Source of the DNA: Clostridia bacterium
Lineage (GTDB): Bacteria > Bacillota > Clostridia > Oscillospirales > Acutalibacteraceae
Assembly (NCBI GenBank): GCA_017438845.1
Contig: JAFRUO010000017.1
Span: 1 to 64,000 of the forward strand
DNA length: 64,000 nucleotides
Direction of reading: 5' to 3'
In this document: positions 44,514-52,467 of the stretch, piece after piece
How the letters are laid out: every line of letters begins with the position of its first letter
Numbering within the stretch: position 1 is the first letter of the stretch
The notes under the pieces: model-generated
The model's database searches: none
Seen by the model: only the letters and a program-made list of their open reading frames with translations
Told to the model about the DNA's origin: nothing
Program-made: the position numbers and the translations under genes

Positions 44514-45239
44514 ATGAGTGAAAAAGCAATGCTTGAAATAAAGCACTATTCAAAAGCATATGGAAAAGGGACGAAAGCCGCAGACGATGTCTGTCTCACG
44601 GTTGAAAGCGGCGACATTTACGGCTTTATCGGTCATAACGGCGCCGGTAAATCAACTACAATCCGTGCAGTTGTAGGCGTACTGGATTTTACCGAGGGCG
44701 AAATCTTTATTGACGGGCACTCCGTAAAAGACGAACCTATTGAATGTAAAAAAATAACGGCTTATATTCCCGACAATCCCGATTTATATGAAAACCTGAC
44801 AGGTATTCAGTATCTGAATTTTGTTGCGGATGTATTCGGTATCAGCGCTGAGGAGCGAGAGAAAAGCATTAAGAAATATGCGGATTTGTTTGAGATTACA
44901 AATTCGCTGGGTGATCTTATCAGCTCATATTCGCACGGTATGAAACAAAAGACAGCCATCATTTCCGCGCTCATTCACAAGCCGAAGCTGCTTGTTCTTG
45001 ATGAGCCGTTCGTAGGACTCGACCCGAAGGCAACGTTTACGCTAAAAGAGCTTATGCATGAGATGTGCCAAAACGGAACAGCTGTATTCTTTTCCACCCA
45101 CGTGCTTGACGTTGCCGAAAAGCTTTGTAATAAGATTGCAATTATTAAGCAGGGCAGAATTATTGCCTCGGGCAGTATGAAGGAGCTTACGGAAGGACAT
45201 TCCCTTGAGGAAGTGTTCTTGGAGGCAGACAATGAATAA
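44514..45239 (+). CDS. ABC transporter ATPase
   Basis: The 241-residue ATPase has Walker A GHNGAGKSTT, Q-loop region AYIPDNPDLYENLTG (Asn-Pro in the usual Gln region), signature SSYSHGMKQK, Walker B LLVLDEPFVGLDP and the switch FFSTHVLDV. It belongs to the CcmA/DRA exporter-type group and should power the permease downstream, with which it overlaps by eight bases. In this operon a drug or lipid-like efflux role is plausible. Confidence 0.93.
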   Translation: MSEKAMLEIKHYSKAYGKGTKAADDVCLTVESGDIYGFIGHNGAGKSTTIRAVVGVLDFTEGEIFIDGHSVKDEPIECKKITAYIPDNPDLYENLTGIQYLNFVADVFGISAEEREKSIKKYADLFEITNSLGDLISSYSHGMKQKTAIISALIHKPKLLVLDEPFVGLDPKATFTLKELMHEMCQNGTAVFFSTHVLDVAEKLCNKIAIIKQGRIIASGSMKELTEGHSLEEVFLEADNE

Positions 45240-46830
45240 TAGTATCGTTCTTATGAAAGCGTTGCTTTTGTCCGCAAGTCGTGTAAATGCTTACAGGCAT
45301 ACAACGGATGCCAAAAAGCGCAAAAAGATTACGGGAGGTATTATCGGCACTGTAGTTATTTACGTTATGATTATGGCATACAGCGTATCGTTGTGTATCG
45401 GCTTCGGAAAATACGGCATTATTGACGCCGCGCCCGTAATGTACGCGATTATTGTCAGCGCACTCGGTTTTATATTAACACTGTTTCGTACAAACGGCTA
45501 TCTGTTCAACTTCAGGGAATACGATATGCTGATGGCGCTGCCGTTTAAATCAAGCGCCGTTGCAGCGTGTAAGTTTTTGTATATGTATATAAAGTGCCTG
45601 CCATGGTATCTCAGCATTTCAATTGCTATGCTGGCAGGTTACGGATATTTTGCAAAGCCGTGCTTTTTAACATATCCCGTATGGATTGCTTTGTCTTTCG
45701 TGCTTCCGATTATCCCGATGCTTATTTCTGCTTTCATCGGTTTTCTGATTGCAAGAGTCAGCGCAGGCTTCAGAAAAACAAATATCGTGCAGACGGTTCT
45801 GACATTTATATTTGTTATTTTCTGCTTTTCTTCCAGATTCATAATTGAGGATTTGTTTAAAAACGACAAGATTGAAGAAACGCTCAGTACAATTTCTGAC
45901 GCTACAAGCAATGCCGCAAACTATTATCTGCCGGCGGGATGGTTTGCGGGTGCGATAATCGGGCAATCACTTACGGATATGCTTTTGCTGCTTGGTGTCA
46001 GCGTTATCCTGTTTGCCGCACTGTTTGCCATTGTCGGCAAATCATACAGGAATATCAATTCAGCGCTTAAATCACACGCCGCTTCCAAACGCTACCGTAT
46101 GTCCGGACAGAAAAAGAAAAGCGTTGTAAACGCTGTCGCCTTCAAGGAATTTAAAAGAATGACAGGCTCCACCGCATATATGGTTAACGGCGCAATGGGC
46201 GAAATACTTGCCTTCCTTCTCGGCGTTGTAACGCTCATTATCGGCTTTGATAAAATTGTTGCAACCGTTACGAATAACGCACCGTTTGACCCTGCTATCC
46301 TTCAGCCGGCTATCCCGTTTATTGTTTACTTTTTCATAGGTATGGTGGCGACCACGGTATGCTCGCCATCACTTGAAGGTAAAAACTATTGGATTATGCA
46401 AAGCCTTCCGATTGAAAAAGAAACGATTTATAAGGGGAAAATGCTTTTTAATATGTACCTGACAGTTCCGTTTATGGCATTTTCAACCGTATGTATGTGT
46501 GTTTCGGCAAAGGTATCCGCAGTAAACACCCTGCTGTACCTGATACTCGGACTTGCACTTTGCGCTTTTTCAACATCATGGGGCTGTGTATGCGGAATAA
46601 AGCACATCAGACTTGACTGGGAAAATGAGATTGAGGTAATCAAACAAGGCGCAGGCGTTATGATTTATTTGCTGCCGAATATGTTTGCGAATATGGGCGT
46701 CTGCGTGCTTGCGGTTTTCCTCGGCACAAGGCTTGACCACAGAATAACAGCGCTCGCATTTATTTTTATAGCAGTAATCCTTTCTGCTATCAGTTACAGA
46801 CGGGTAATGAAGCTTTCAAAAACAAGGTGA
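45232..46830 (+). CDS. ABC transporter permease (exporter type)
   Basis: The 532-residue membrane protein has about twelve hydrophobic helices in two halves separated by a basic loop (residues ~280-305, AASKRYRMSGQKKKSVVNAV). This resembles the large permeases paired with single ATPases in Clostridia. The ATG at 45232 was chosen since GGAGG lies just upstream and it overlaps the ATPase stop. It should form a dimeric exporter with the ATPase; substrate unknown. Confidence 0.85.
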   Translation: MNNSIVLMKALLLSASRVNAYRHTTDAKKRKKITGGIIGTVVIYVMIMAYSVSLCIGFGKYGIIDAAPVMYAIIVSALGFILTLFRTNGYLFNFREYDMLMALPFKSSAVAACKFLYMYIKCLPWYLSISIAMLAGYGYFAKPCFLTYPVWIALSFVLPIIPMLISAFIGFLIARVSAGFRKTNIVQTVLTFIFVIFCFSSRFIIEDLFKNDKIEETLSTISDATSNAANYYLPAGWFAGAIIGQSLTDMLLLLGVSVILFAALFAIVGKSYRNINSALKSHAASKRYRMSGQKKKSVVNAVAFKEFKRMTGSTAYMVNGAMGEILAFLLGVVTLIIGFDKIVATVTNNAPFDPAILQPAIPFIVYFFIGMVATTVCSPSLEGKNYWIMQSLPIEKETIYKGKMLFNMYLTVPFMAFSTVCMCVSAKVSAVNTLLYLILGLALCAFSTSWGCVCGIKHIRLDWENEIEVIKQGAGVMIYLLPNMFANMGVCVLAVFLGTRLDHRITALAFIFIAVILSAISYRRVMKLSKTR

Positions 46831-46834
46831 TAAA

Positions 46835-47521
46835 ATGAAAATATTAGTATTAAACGGAAGCCCCAAGAGGGATAAAAGCGACACTATGCACATCACCCGC
46901 GCTTTTCTTGACGGGCTGAACGAAGCGAGCGGTAACGAAGTACATACCGTTGACGTCATTGACAGGCACATTGAATACTGTACGGGCTGTTTTTCGTGTA
47001 TGCGAAACGGAGGAGTGTGTATTCACGCTGACGATATGCACGCTATTCTCGAAGAAATCCTCGACTGCGATTTGCTGATTTTCAGTTATCCGCTTTACTG
47101 CTACGGTATGCCTGCGCCCCTCAAAGCTCTGATTGACCGTACACTGCCGCTCTCAAGTATGGCGATGCAGAAGGTCGGCGATAGATATGAGCATGTCGGT
47201 CAGGCGGATTTTTCTCACCTCAGATACATAATGATATGCGGTTGCGGCTTCCCGAACAGTCAGCATAATTTTGAGCCTGCGGTGGCTCAGTTTAAAAACT
47301 GCTTTCCGAATAATCACACTGTTATCACTGTTCCCGAAAGCCCTATGTTCAATGCGCCCGAAGCGGATATGGTAACAAAGCCGAGGCTTGAGCTTGTTAA
47401 AAAGGCGGGAAACCAATATGCCGAGAACGGCGCAATTGATGAAAAGCTCTTAGCCGAAATCTGTTCGCCTATGATACCGGAAAATGACTATGCCGCAATC
47501 GTAAACCGCGGTGTTAAATAA
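46835..47521 (+). CDS. Flavodoxin-like NAD(P)H-dependent oxidoreductase
   Basis: The 228-residue protein begins with the FMN-binding loop KILVLNGSPKRDKSDT and has IEYCTGCFSCMRNGGVC, a Cys pair typical of iron-sulfur-flavoprotein-like FMN reductases, followed by FSYPLYCYGMPAPLKALIDR. It likely reduces quinones, nitro compounds or a flavin using NAD(P)H. It lies four bases after the permease in the TetR operon, which fits a detoxification theme. Confidence 0.87.
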   Translation: MKILVLNGSPKRDKSDTMHITRAFLDGLNEASGNEVHTVDVIDRHIEYCTGCFSCMRNGGVCIHADDMHAILEEILDCDLLIFSYPLYCYGMPAPLKALIDRTLPLSSMAMQKVGDRYEHVGQADFSHLRYIMICGCGFPNSQHNFEPAVAQFKNCFPNNHTVITVPESPMFNAPEADMVTKPRLELVKKAGNQYAENGAIDEKLLAEICSPMIPENDYAAIVNRGVK

Positions 47522-47537
47522 AAAGGAGTTGTTAAAA

Positions 47538-47675
47538 ATGAGTGAAAACAATAAAAACGCAAACCGTATCTGTCAGTGCTGCGGAATGCCGCTTGATGAC
47601 GGAACCTTCCGGATTTTATCTAATGAAGTAGAAGAAAAAGAACTGAAGTTGCCGCGTGTGGCATATTCGGAATGA
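47538..47675 (+). pseudogene. Truncated zinc-ribbon gene copy
   Basis: A 45-codon frame with AAAAGGAG before its ATG begins MSENNKNANRICQCCGMPLD, matching the start of the intact zinc-ribbon protein at 49072 (MRICQCCGMPLD), and its upstream DNA matches too. After the first Cys pair the similarity is lost (DGTFRILSNEVEEKELKLPR) and the second Cys pair is missing, so it cannot form the ribbon. Probably a broken duplicate; translation of a short peptide is possible. Confidence 0.7.
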
Positions 47676-47688
47676 GAAGGTGAAATGA

Positions 47689-48138
47689 TTGAGGAAACAG
47701 AATGTAAAGAAATCGTCAGTTAGGCTCATTCTTGGAGCATTTGTTGTTTTTTCTCTTATAACTGCTATTATAGCCGGACACTTTATATATGTGACTAGGT
47801 ATAAAACCAATGTTGTTGCTTCATCAGCGTCACCTGACGGACAGTATGAACTGCTGTTTCAACAGATAGGAGAACCCGACTGGTCGTTTGGATATACGCA
47901 TGCCGGATTAGTTTTGAAAGATGAGTCCAAAACAGTTGCAAAGCTTTCTTTTGATGTGGCAAACGACGGGGGAATTATTGACGCTGAGAATTGGAATGTT
48001 ACATGGAAAGAAAGCTATGTTGAAGCAGTGATAAGCGGCGAGGAGCAAAACGACAATCAATTCATTTTATACTTTAATGGCAAAACGGACTTTAAGCTTA
48101 ATCCTGCGGCTGTGCTGTTTGTATGCGGTGAGATATAA
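47689..48138 (+). CDS. Single-pass membrane protein, unknown function
   Basis: The 149-residue protein starts at TTG with AAGGTG six bases upstream. It has a basic N terminus, one membrane helix (residues ~12-33, LILGAFVVFSLITAIIAGHF) and an outside domain of ~115 residues rich in beta strands (SASPDGQYELLFQQIGEPDW, VTWKESYVEAVISGEEQND). I do not recognise the family with certainty; the SPDG/WSFGYT pattern recalls small secreted domains of unknown function in Firmicutes. Base use is more AT-rich than the TetR operon before it. Confidence 0.6.
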   Translation: MRKQNVKKSSVRLILGAFVVFSLITAIIAGHFIYVTRYKTNVVASSASPDGQYELLFQQIGEPDWSFGYTHAGLVLKDESKTVAKLSFDVANDGGIIDAENWNVTWKESYVEAVISGEEQNDNQFILYFNGKTDFKLNPAAVLFVCGEI

Positions 48139-48172
48139 CAAAACCAACAAATCGGGAGTTGTGGAGGAGAGT

Positions 48173-48544
48173 ATGAAATACAAAGGTACTCTGATAGTTG
48201 TTAAAGATTGCAAAAAATCGCTGAATTTTTATAGTGATGTTTTTGGATTTCAGCTGATTAAAGATAATGAAGGAAATATGGAACTTACTGATAATTTGTA
48301 TTTACAGGAATCAGGTTATTGGGAAGCCTTCATAGGAGCAAAGACAATTCCAAACAATAATCATTCCGAATTGTACTTTGAGGAATCAGACATAGAACAA
48401 TTTGTTAATAAGCTTGAAAAACTCTACCCCGAAATCGAATATGTCAATCGACTGATGACGCACAGCTGGGGTCAGAAGGTTGTCCGGTTTTATGACCCTG
48501 ACGGAAATCTGATTGAAGTCGGAACTCCTGTTAAAACATCTTGA
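48173..48544 (+). CDS. VOC (glyoxalase/bleomycin-resistance-like) protein
   Basis: The 123-residue protein has the two beta-alpha-beta-beta-beta halves of the vicinal oxygen chelate fold: LIVVKDCKKSLNFYSDVFGF at the start and KVVRFYDPDGNLIEVGTPV at the end. Metal-site residues are incomplete (no clear His in strand one; Glu in LIEVG), so it may bind a ligand rather than catalyse. The ATG at 48173 has GGAGGAG upstream; the longer frame overlaps the previous gene without a site. AT-rich like its neighbours. Confidence 0.85.
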   Translation: MKYKGTLIVVKDCKKSLNFYSDVFGFQLIKDNEGNMELTDNLYLQESGYWEAFIGAKTIPNNNHSELYFEESDIEQFVNKLEKLYPEIEYVNRLMTHSWGQKVVRFYDPDGNLIEVGTPVKTS

Positions 48545-48562
48545 TAAATCATCAGGAAAAAT

Positions 48563-49075
48563 ATGAAAAGAAATATAGCAAATGTGATAACTGTTTTAAG
48601 AATAGTATTCACCATATTGTTGTTGTTTTGTTCTCCGCTTTCAGTTGAGTTTTACGTTCTATACATTGCCGCAGGATTATCAGATATATTTGACGGAATA
48701 GCAGCAAGAAAAACTAAGACTGAAAGTGAATTCGGTGCAAGGTTTGACACTGCAGCTGACTTTATGTTTTTTGCAGTTTGCCTTGTAAAACTGATTCCCG
48801 TTTTGGCTTTCAAAGTGTGGATGTATATATTAATAATAATTGTTGCAATTATTAAGGCAATTAGTATTGTTTCCGGATATGTAATGTTCAAAAGGTTTGT
48901 TGTCACGCATACTGTTATGAACAAGGTAACGGGAATATTGCTGTTTGCTCTTCCGTTTGCAGTGCGTTTTGTTGAATTGAAATATTATGTCATACCTGTT
49001 TTTGCAGTAGCCGTGATTGCCGCAGTTCAAGAATTGTTATCAACAGTGTTAAATAAAAAGGAGTGTTTAATATGA
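48563..49075 (+). CDS. CDP-alcohol phosphatidyltransferase family protein
   Basis: The 170-residue membrane protein has about five helices and the complete CDP-alcohol phosphotransferase signature in residues ~40-66: DGIAAR, eight residues, G, three, D, three, D. It should move a phosphatidyl group from CDP-diacylglycerol to an alcohol such as glycerol phosphate, as in PgsA. It is shorter than housekeeping PgsA, and its setting in an accessory operon suggests a second, specialised enzyme. Its end overlaps the zinc-ribbon gene start by four bases. Confidence 0.85.
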   Translation: MKRNIANVITVLRIVFTILLLFCSPLSVEFYVLYIAAGLSDIFDGIAARKTKTESEFGARFDTAADFMFFAVCLVKLIPVLAFKVWMYILIIIVAIIKAISIVSGYVMFKRFVVTHTVMNKVTGILLFALPFAVRFVELKYYVIPVFAVAVIAAVQELLSTVLNKKECLI

Positions 49076-49656
49076 GTAATAAAAATACAATGCGAATCTG
49101 TCAGTGTTGCGGAATGCCGTTGGACGCTGAAATTATCGCAAGAAACGCCGACGGCACGCCGAACGAAAACTACTGTAAATGGTGCTATGCAGACGGCACC
49201 TACACTTACAGCGATATGGAAACGCTGATTGACGTCTGCGTAAAGCATATGGTAAGCGAGGAGTTTTCAGAGGAGCAGGCGCGTGCTTATATGAAGCAGC
49301 TTTTGCCGACTCTCGACTACTGGAAACGCTACGAAGAACTCAGTGACAACGGAGAGTTTGAACAGTTTAAAGAGCTGTTGATTGAGGAAATTAATGCGCT
49401 TGAAATTGAGGGAATGCCGAAGGTTGAAAGTCTTAATGCTCTTGTCGGAAGCTTCGTCAACCTTGAATATCCGCTCCCGAGCGGAATGAAAGCGAAATTC
49501 CTTGACGACGGCGCAACCTATCTCGGAACACAGCTTGAATGTCAGTTCGGCGGAGAGCGTTGCTTCGGCGTACTGGCAAGTATGGATTTTATACTTATTT
49601 GCACCTACGAAGCGGAGGGCGCAAACCCTGAGCTTGTGCTTTATAAAAAGAGGTAA
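49072..49656 (+). CDS. Zinc-ribbon protein with C-terminal unknown domain
   Basis: The 194-residue protein opens with a zinc ribbon (RICQCCGMPLD ... YCKWCYADG), continues with a helical stretch (MVSEEFSEEQARAYMKQLLP) and ends in a ~70-residue alpha/beta domain (VGSFVNLEYPLPSGMKAKFL on). Such proteins are annotated as putative zinc-ribbon proteins; function unknown. ATG at 49072 follows AAAAGGAG; upstream GTG at 49063 falls inside that site. A truncated paralogue lies 1.5 kb upstream. Confidence 0.75.
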   Translation: MSNKNTMRICQCCGMPLDAEIIARNADGTPNENYCKWCYADGTYTYSDMETLIDVCVKHMVSEEFSEEQARAYMKQLLPTLDYWKRYEELSDNGEFEQFKELLIEEINALEIEGMPKVESLNALVGSFVNLEYPLPSGMKAKFLDDGATYLGTQLECQFGGERCFGVLASMDFILICTYEAEGANPELVLYKKR

Positions 49657-49673
49657 TGTAACGGAGGATACAC

Positions 49674-49751
49674 ATGAAATACCCATTATCCTCCAAATGC
49701 ACATCTGCCGAAAAGATTAAAAAACGGACGGCGGAAAGTAACTGTATATAA
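49674..49751 (+). CDS. Possible 25-aa peptide or gene remnant
   Basis: A short frame with a good GGAGG site six bases before ATG encodes MKYPLSSKCTSAEKIKKRTA plus five residues. It follows the zinc-ribbon gene by 17 bases and ends just before the terminator. It could be the 5' stub of a deleted gene. Confidence 0.3.
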   Translation: MKYPLSSKCTSAEKIKKRTAESNCI

Positions 49752-49756
49752 TATCA

Positions 49757-49797
49757 AAAAGCAGGATTGAAAGCTGTTTCAATCCTGCTTTTGTCTT
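49757..49797. terminator. Bidirectional terminator
   Basis: A 16-bp stem (AAAAGCAGGATTGAAA with TTTCAATCCTGCTTTT) and a 4-nt loop between convergent genes. The same stem sequence recurs at 58402-58437 and in part at 62003-62018. Confidence 0.92.
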
Positions 49798-49812
49798 TTT
49801 AAAATATAATGC

Positions 49813-50886
49813 TTACAGATTTCTTTCAAGGTTTACAAGAAAGTCCTGAATGTTGGTGACAAGTCCCTTTACCGAAAGGGAGCCTCGGTCGTGAAGTTTG
49901 TTTACGGCGAACTCCGAAATGTCAACGGAATAGATATATACGGGACGTATGCCCTCCTCGGTTTCGCAGTACGCCGGTGTCATATTACCCGTTGCGATAG
50001 TGTGAAGCTGAGTCGCAAGACAAATTACCGTGGTTGCCTTTTTAGTGTGCTCACGCATCGCATTCTGCGCTTCGTATACATTTCCGATTACCTCGGGCAG
50101 GGGTCCGTCGTCTCTGATTGAGCCTGCAAGCACAAACGGCGTGTTCGTGCTTGTCAGGGCGTGCATTACACCCGTATCAAGCTTGTGCTCTTCAAGGAAG
50201 CTTCCGATAGAGCCTGCTCTGCGGACAAGGTTTATTGTGTGCAGATGGTTATAATGACCGTTTTCAACGTGCTTCTTTGTGTAAATATCCTGGCCGAGTC
50301 CCGTGTGGAAAAGCGCCGCCTCAAGGTCGTGAGTAGCGAGTGCATTGCCTGCAAACAGGCAGTCGCAATAGCCTTTTTTAATAAGGTTTGCCATAGCCCT
50401 TCTGCTGTCAAAGTCAAACACGCAGGCGGGGCCGAGCACCCAGACGATATATCCGTTGTCACGGTCGTGCCGAAGCACCTCGTAAAGACGGTCGTATTCC
50501 CACGAAAACGAGGTCTCACGGGACTGACCCGTCCTGAAAGCAAATGCGCTGCTTGAGTCCTTTTCGGGCTGAACGAAGCAGTCGGCATGAACAAAAACGC
50601 CTGTTGAGCCGTCGTCTTTTCTGCCGACGACAACCATATCTCCTGCCTTAACACGGCGGGGCTCGGTTACAGTCGGAACTCCGTCCTTGATTACAACGCA
50701 GCAGTCCATTCTGCTTTTGTGAAGCATGGTCCATTTACCATCTATTTTAAAATACTCGGGGTAAATGGTAGTTGCATAAAAGTTTTCGGGAAGAAATCCG
50801 TTGCCTGCAGGCTCGGTTTTTACATCGGGCGCAGAAACAAAGGGCTCCTTGGAAAAATCCGGCGCAACAAATTTTGGGAAATTCAT
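49813..50886 (-). CDS. Archaeal-type ornithine cyclodeaminase-like enzyme (TIGR00300/LOR-SDH region)
   Basis: The 357-residue protein resembles the NAD-dependent ornithine cyclodeaminase family first seen in methanogens, also found as the C-terminal part of cyanobacterial arginine-catabolic AgrE/ArgZ. The N-terminal part (IKDGVPTVTEPRRVKAGDMV, GVFVHADCF) looks like the LOR/SDH region. The C-terminal part has a nucleotide-binding pattern, VWVLGPACVFDFDSRRAMAN, then LFAGNALATHDLEAALF and VLAGSIRDDGPLPE. It would turn ornithine into proline and ammonia, but the assignment rests on remembered family features. No arginine-processing N-terminal domain is present. AGAGG precedes the ATG; it is the last gene of the M20-YfcC operon. 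Confidence 0.7.
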   Translation of the reverse strand: MNFPKFVAPDFSKEPFVSAPDVKTEPAGNGFLPENFYATTIYPEYFKIDGKWTMLHKSRMDCCVVIKDGVPTVTEPRRVKAGDMVVVGRKDDGSTGVFVHADCFVQPEKDSSSAFAFRTGQSRETSFSWEYDRLYEVLRHDRDNGYIVWVLGPACVFDFDSRRAMANLIKKGYCDCLFAGNALATHDLEAALFHTGLGQDIYTKKHVENGHYNHLHTINLVRRAGSIGSFLEEHKLDTGVMHALTSTNTPFVLAGSIRDDGPLPEVIGNVYEAQNAMREHTKKATTVICLATQLHTIATGNMTPAYCETEEGIRPVYIYSVDISEFAVNKLHDRGSLSVKGLVTNIQDFLVNLERNL

Positions 50887-50934
50887 AATAATAATACCTC
50901 TCGTTCTTGATACGGGGAAACCCCTTTATAAAGC

Positions 50935-52467
50935 TTAATGATAACCTACGGCAACGCTAAACAGCATAAAGAAAACAGAAATGAACGCTTCAATTATGAA
51001 CAGCTTTGCAGTCCATTTTATCCATTTACGGTAGGATACGCCTACCATGCCGATAGCGATAATCATCAGACCGCTTGTCGGATAAAGCATATTTGTAAAG
51101 CCGTCAGCAAAGCAGAAGGTGATTACGACTGACTGACGGTTAAGCCCCGTAAGGTCGCACAAAATTGCCATCAGCGGAACAATCAGAAACGCCTTTGCGG
51201 TACCGCTGCTTACAAAAAATTCCAGAAGTGCGGTAAACAGGAACATCAGCAGGATAACTCCGTACGGAGAAATGCCTTCAAGCGCTCCGCTGAGCGCATT
51301 GAGCACCGTGTGCATAATCATACCCTCGTCAAGAACATAGGTTATTGCGAGAATGAATATGATGAGCGGAAGCACGGGAAGAATTGTTTTAACACCTTGG
51401 AAGAAGGCGGCAAAGAGCTTTTTGCCTCTGAGTCCGGCTACGTGACCTGCAAGAAGTCCGCCGATGGGGAAGAACACCGCCATGCAACCCATTGACGCAT
51501 AGCTTCCGATTGTCATCAGGGTTTCGTTTTCCGTCTTTGTCCCCGCTATGCTCATAATGAATGAAGCAAGCGTGCCTGCAAGCACGCAGAAAAGTGAAAT
51601 TACAAAAACTCTTGTGGCTTTTCCGATTTTTTCGTTGCCGAGCGTTTCGCGGCAAAGCTCAATGGGGTATTTGTCCCTGATTTTCTGATCGGTTTCGTAT
51701 GCGGGAGACTTTTCGGGGTGCTTTTCAATCTTCTTTGCATAGAAAATCAGAAATGCAGTCAGCGACGCATAAACGACCGCAAAGATTATAAGCCTCAGCC
51801 ACATTCCCGAAAGCACGGGAAGGTCGGCAAGCTTCTGAACGGTAATAACGTTGAACGGGTTAAAGGTTGCCGCGGTAAAGCCGAAGGCGACCGCAACAAA
51901 GCTCATTCCGATACCCGTCAGTGAATCCCAGCCCATTGCCAGAGAAATTGCAACCGCTATGGGAACCAGGGTCAGGCTTTCCTCAAGAACGCCTGCGGTT
52001 GAGCTTAAAAACATACCTGCAAAGACCATTACGGCTATCAGCATATACCGTCGGCTCTGAAATCTGTTGACGATGGACGCCATGATGTATTTAAGAACGC
52101 CGATTTTGTCAAGAATCAGGAAGGTACCGCCCACAAGCACAATAATTGCAATAATTGCCAGTCCTACGCTTGCCTTGTCGCTTGTAAAGGCGAGAACGGG
52201 CGAAGCAACAATTTTCCACAGCGGGAGCTTGTACTCCTCGTTTACGGTATATGTGCCGTTGATTACCGAGCCGTTTTCGTCGACCTGAAACTCTCCGCGC
52301 GGAAGCACCTGAGTCAGAGCACCGACGAAAATCAGTATTATAAGAAGTAAAGCCGCAATGCCGAACAGGGTCTTTTTGTCAATGTTCAATCCCTCCGAGC
52401 TTTTTGCATTTTCACCTGCAGACGCAATCTCTTTCGTGTCATTAATGCTCTTTTTTTTATCCTTCAT
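50935..52467 (-). CDS. YfcC/DcuC-superfamily transporter
   Basis: The 510-residue membrane protein has about twelve helices. The conserved block GMFLSSTAGVLEESLTLVPI is followed by GFTAATFNPFNVITVQKLAD and a late GTAKAFLIVPLMAILCDLTG. This is the YfcC family, related to anaerobic dicarboxylate carriers and arginine/ornithine antiporters. The first ~35 residues are a charged cytoplasmic tail. Between an M20 peptidase (11-base overlap) and an ornithine cyclodeaminase-like gene, uptake or exchange of amino acids or short peptides is the likely role. Confidence 0.85.
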   Translation of the reverse strand: MKDKKKSINDTKEIASAGENAKSSEGLNIDKKTLFGIAALLLIILIFVGALTQVLPRGEFQVDENGSVINGTYTVNEEYKLPLWKIVASPVLAFTSDKASVGLAIIAIIVLVGGTFLILDKIGVLKYIMASIVNRFQSRRYMLIAVMVFAGMFLSSTAGVLEESLTLVPIAVAISLAMGWDSLTGIGMSFVAVAFGFTAATFNPFNVITVQKLADLPVLSGMWLRLIIFAVVYASLTAFLIFYAKKIEKHPEKSPAYETDQKIRDKYPIELCRETLGNEKIGKATRVFVISLFCVLAGTLASFIMSIAGTKTENETLMTIGSYASMGCMAVFFPIGGLLAGHVAGLRGKKLFAAFFQGVKTILPVLPLIIFILAITYVLDEGMIMHTVLNALSGALEGISPYGVILLMFLFTALLEFFVSSGTAKAFLIVPLMAILCDLTGLNRQSVVITFCFADGFTNMLYPTSGLMIIAIGMVGVSYRKWIKWTAKLFIIEAFISVFFMLFSVAVGYH

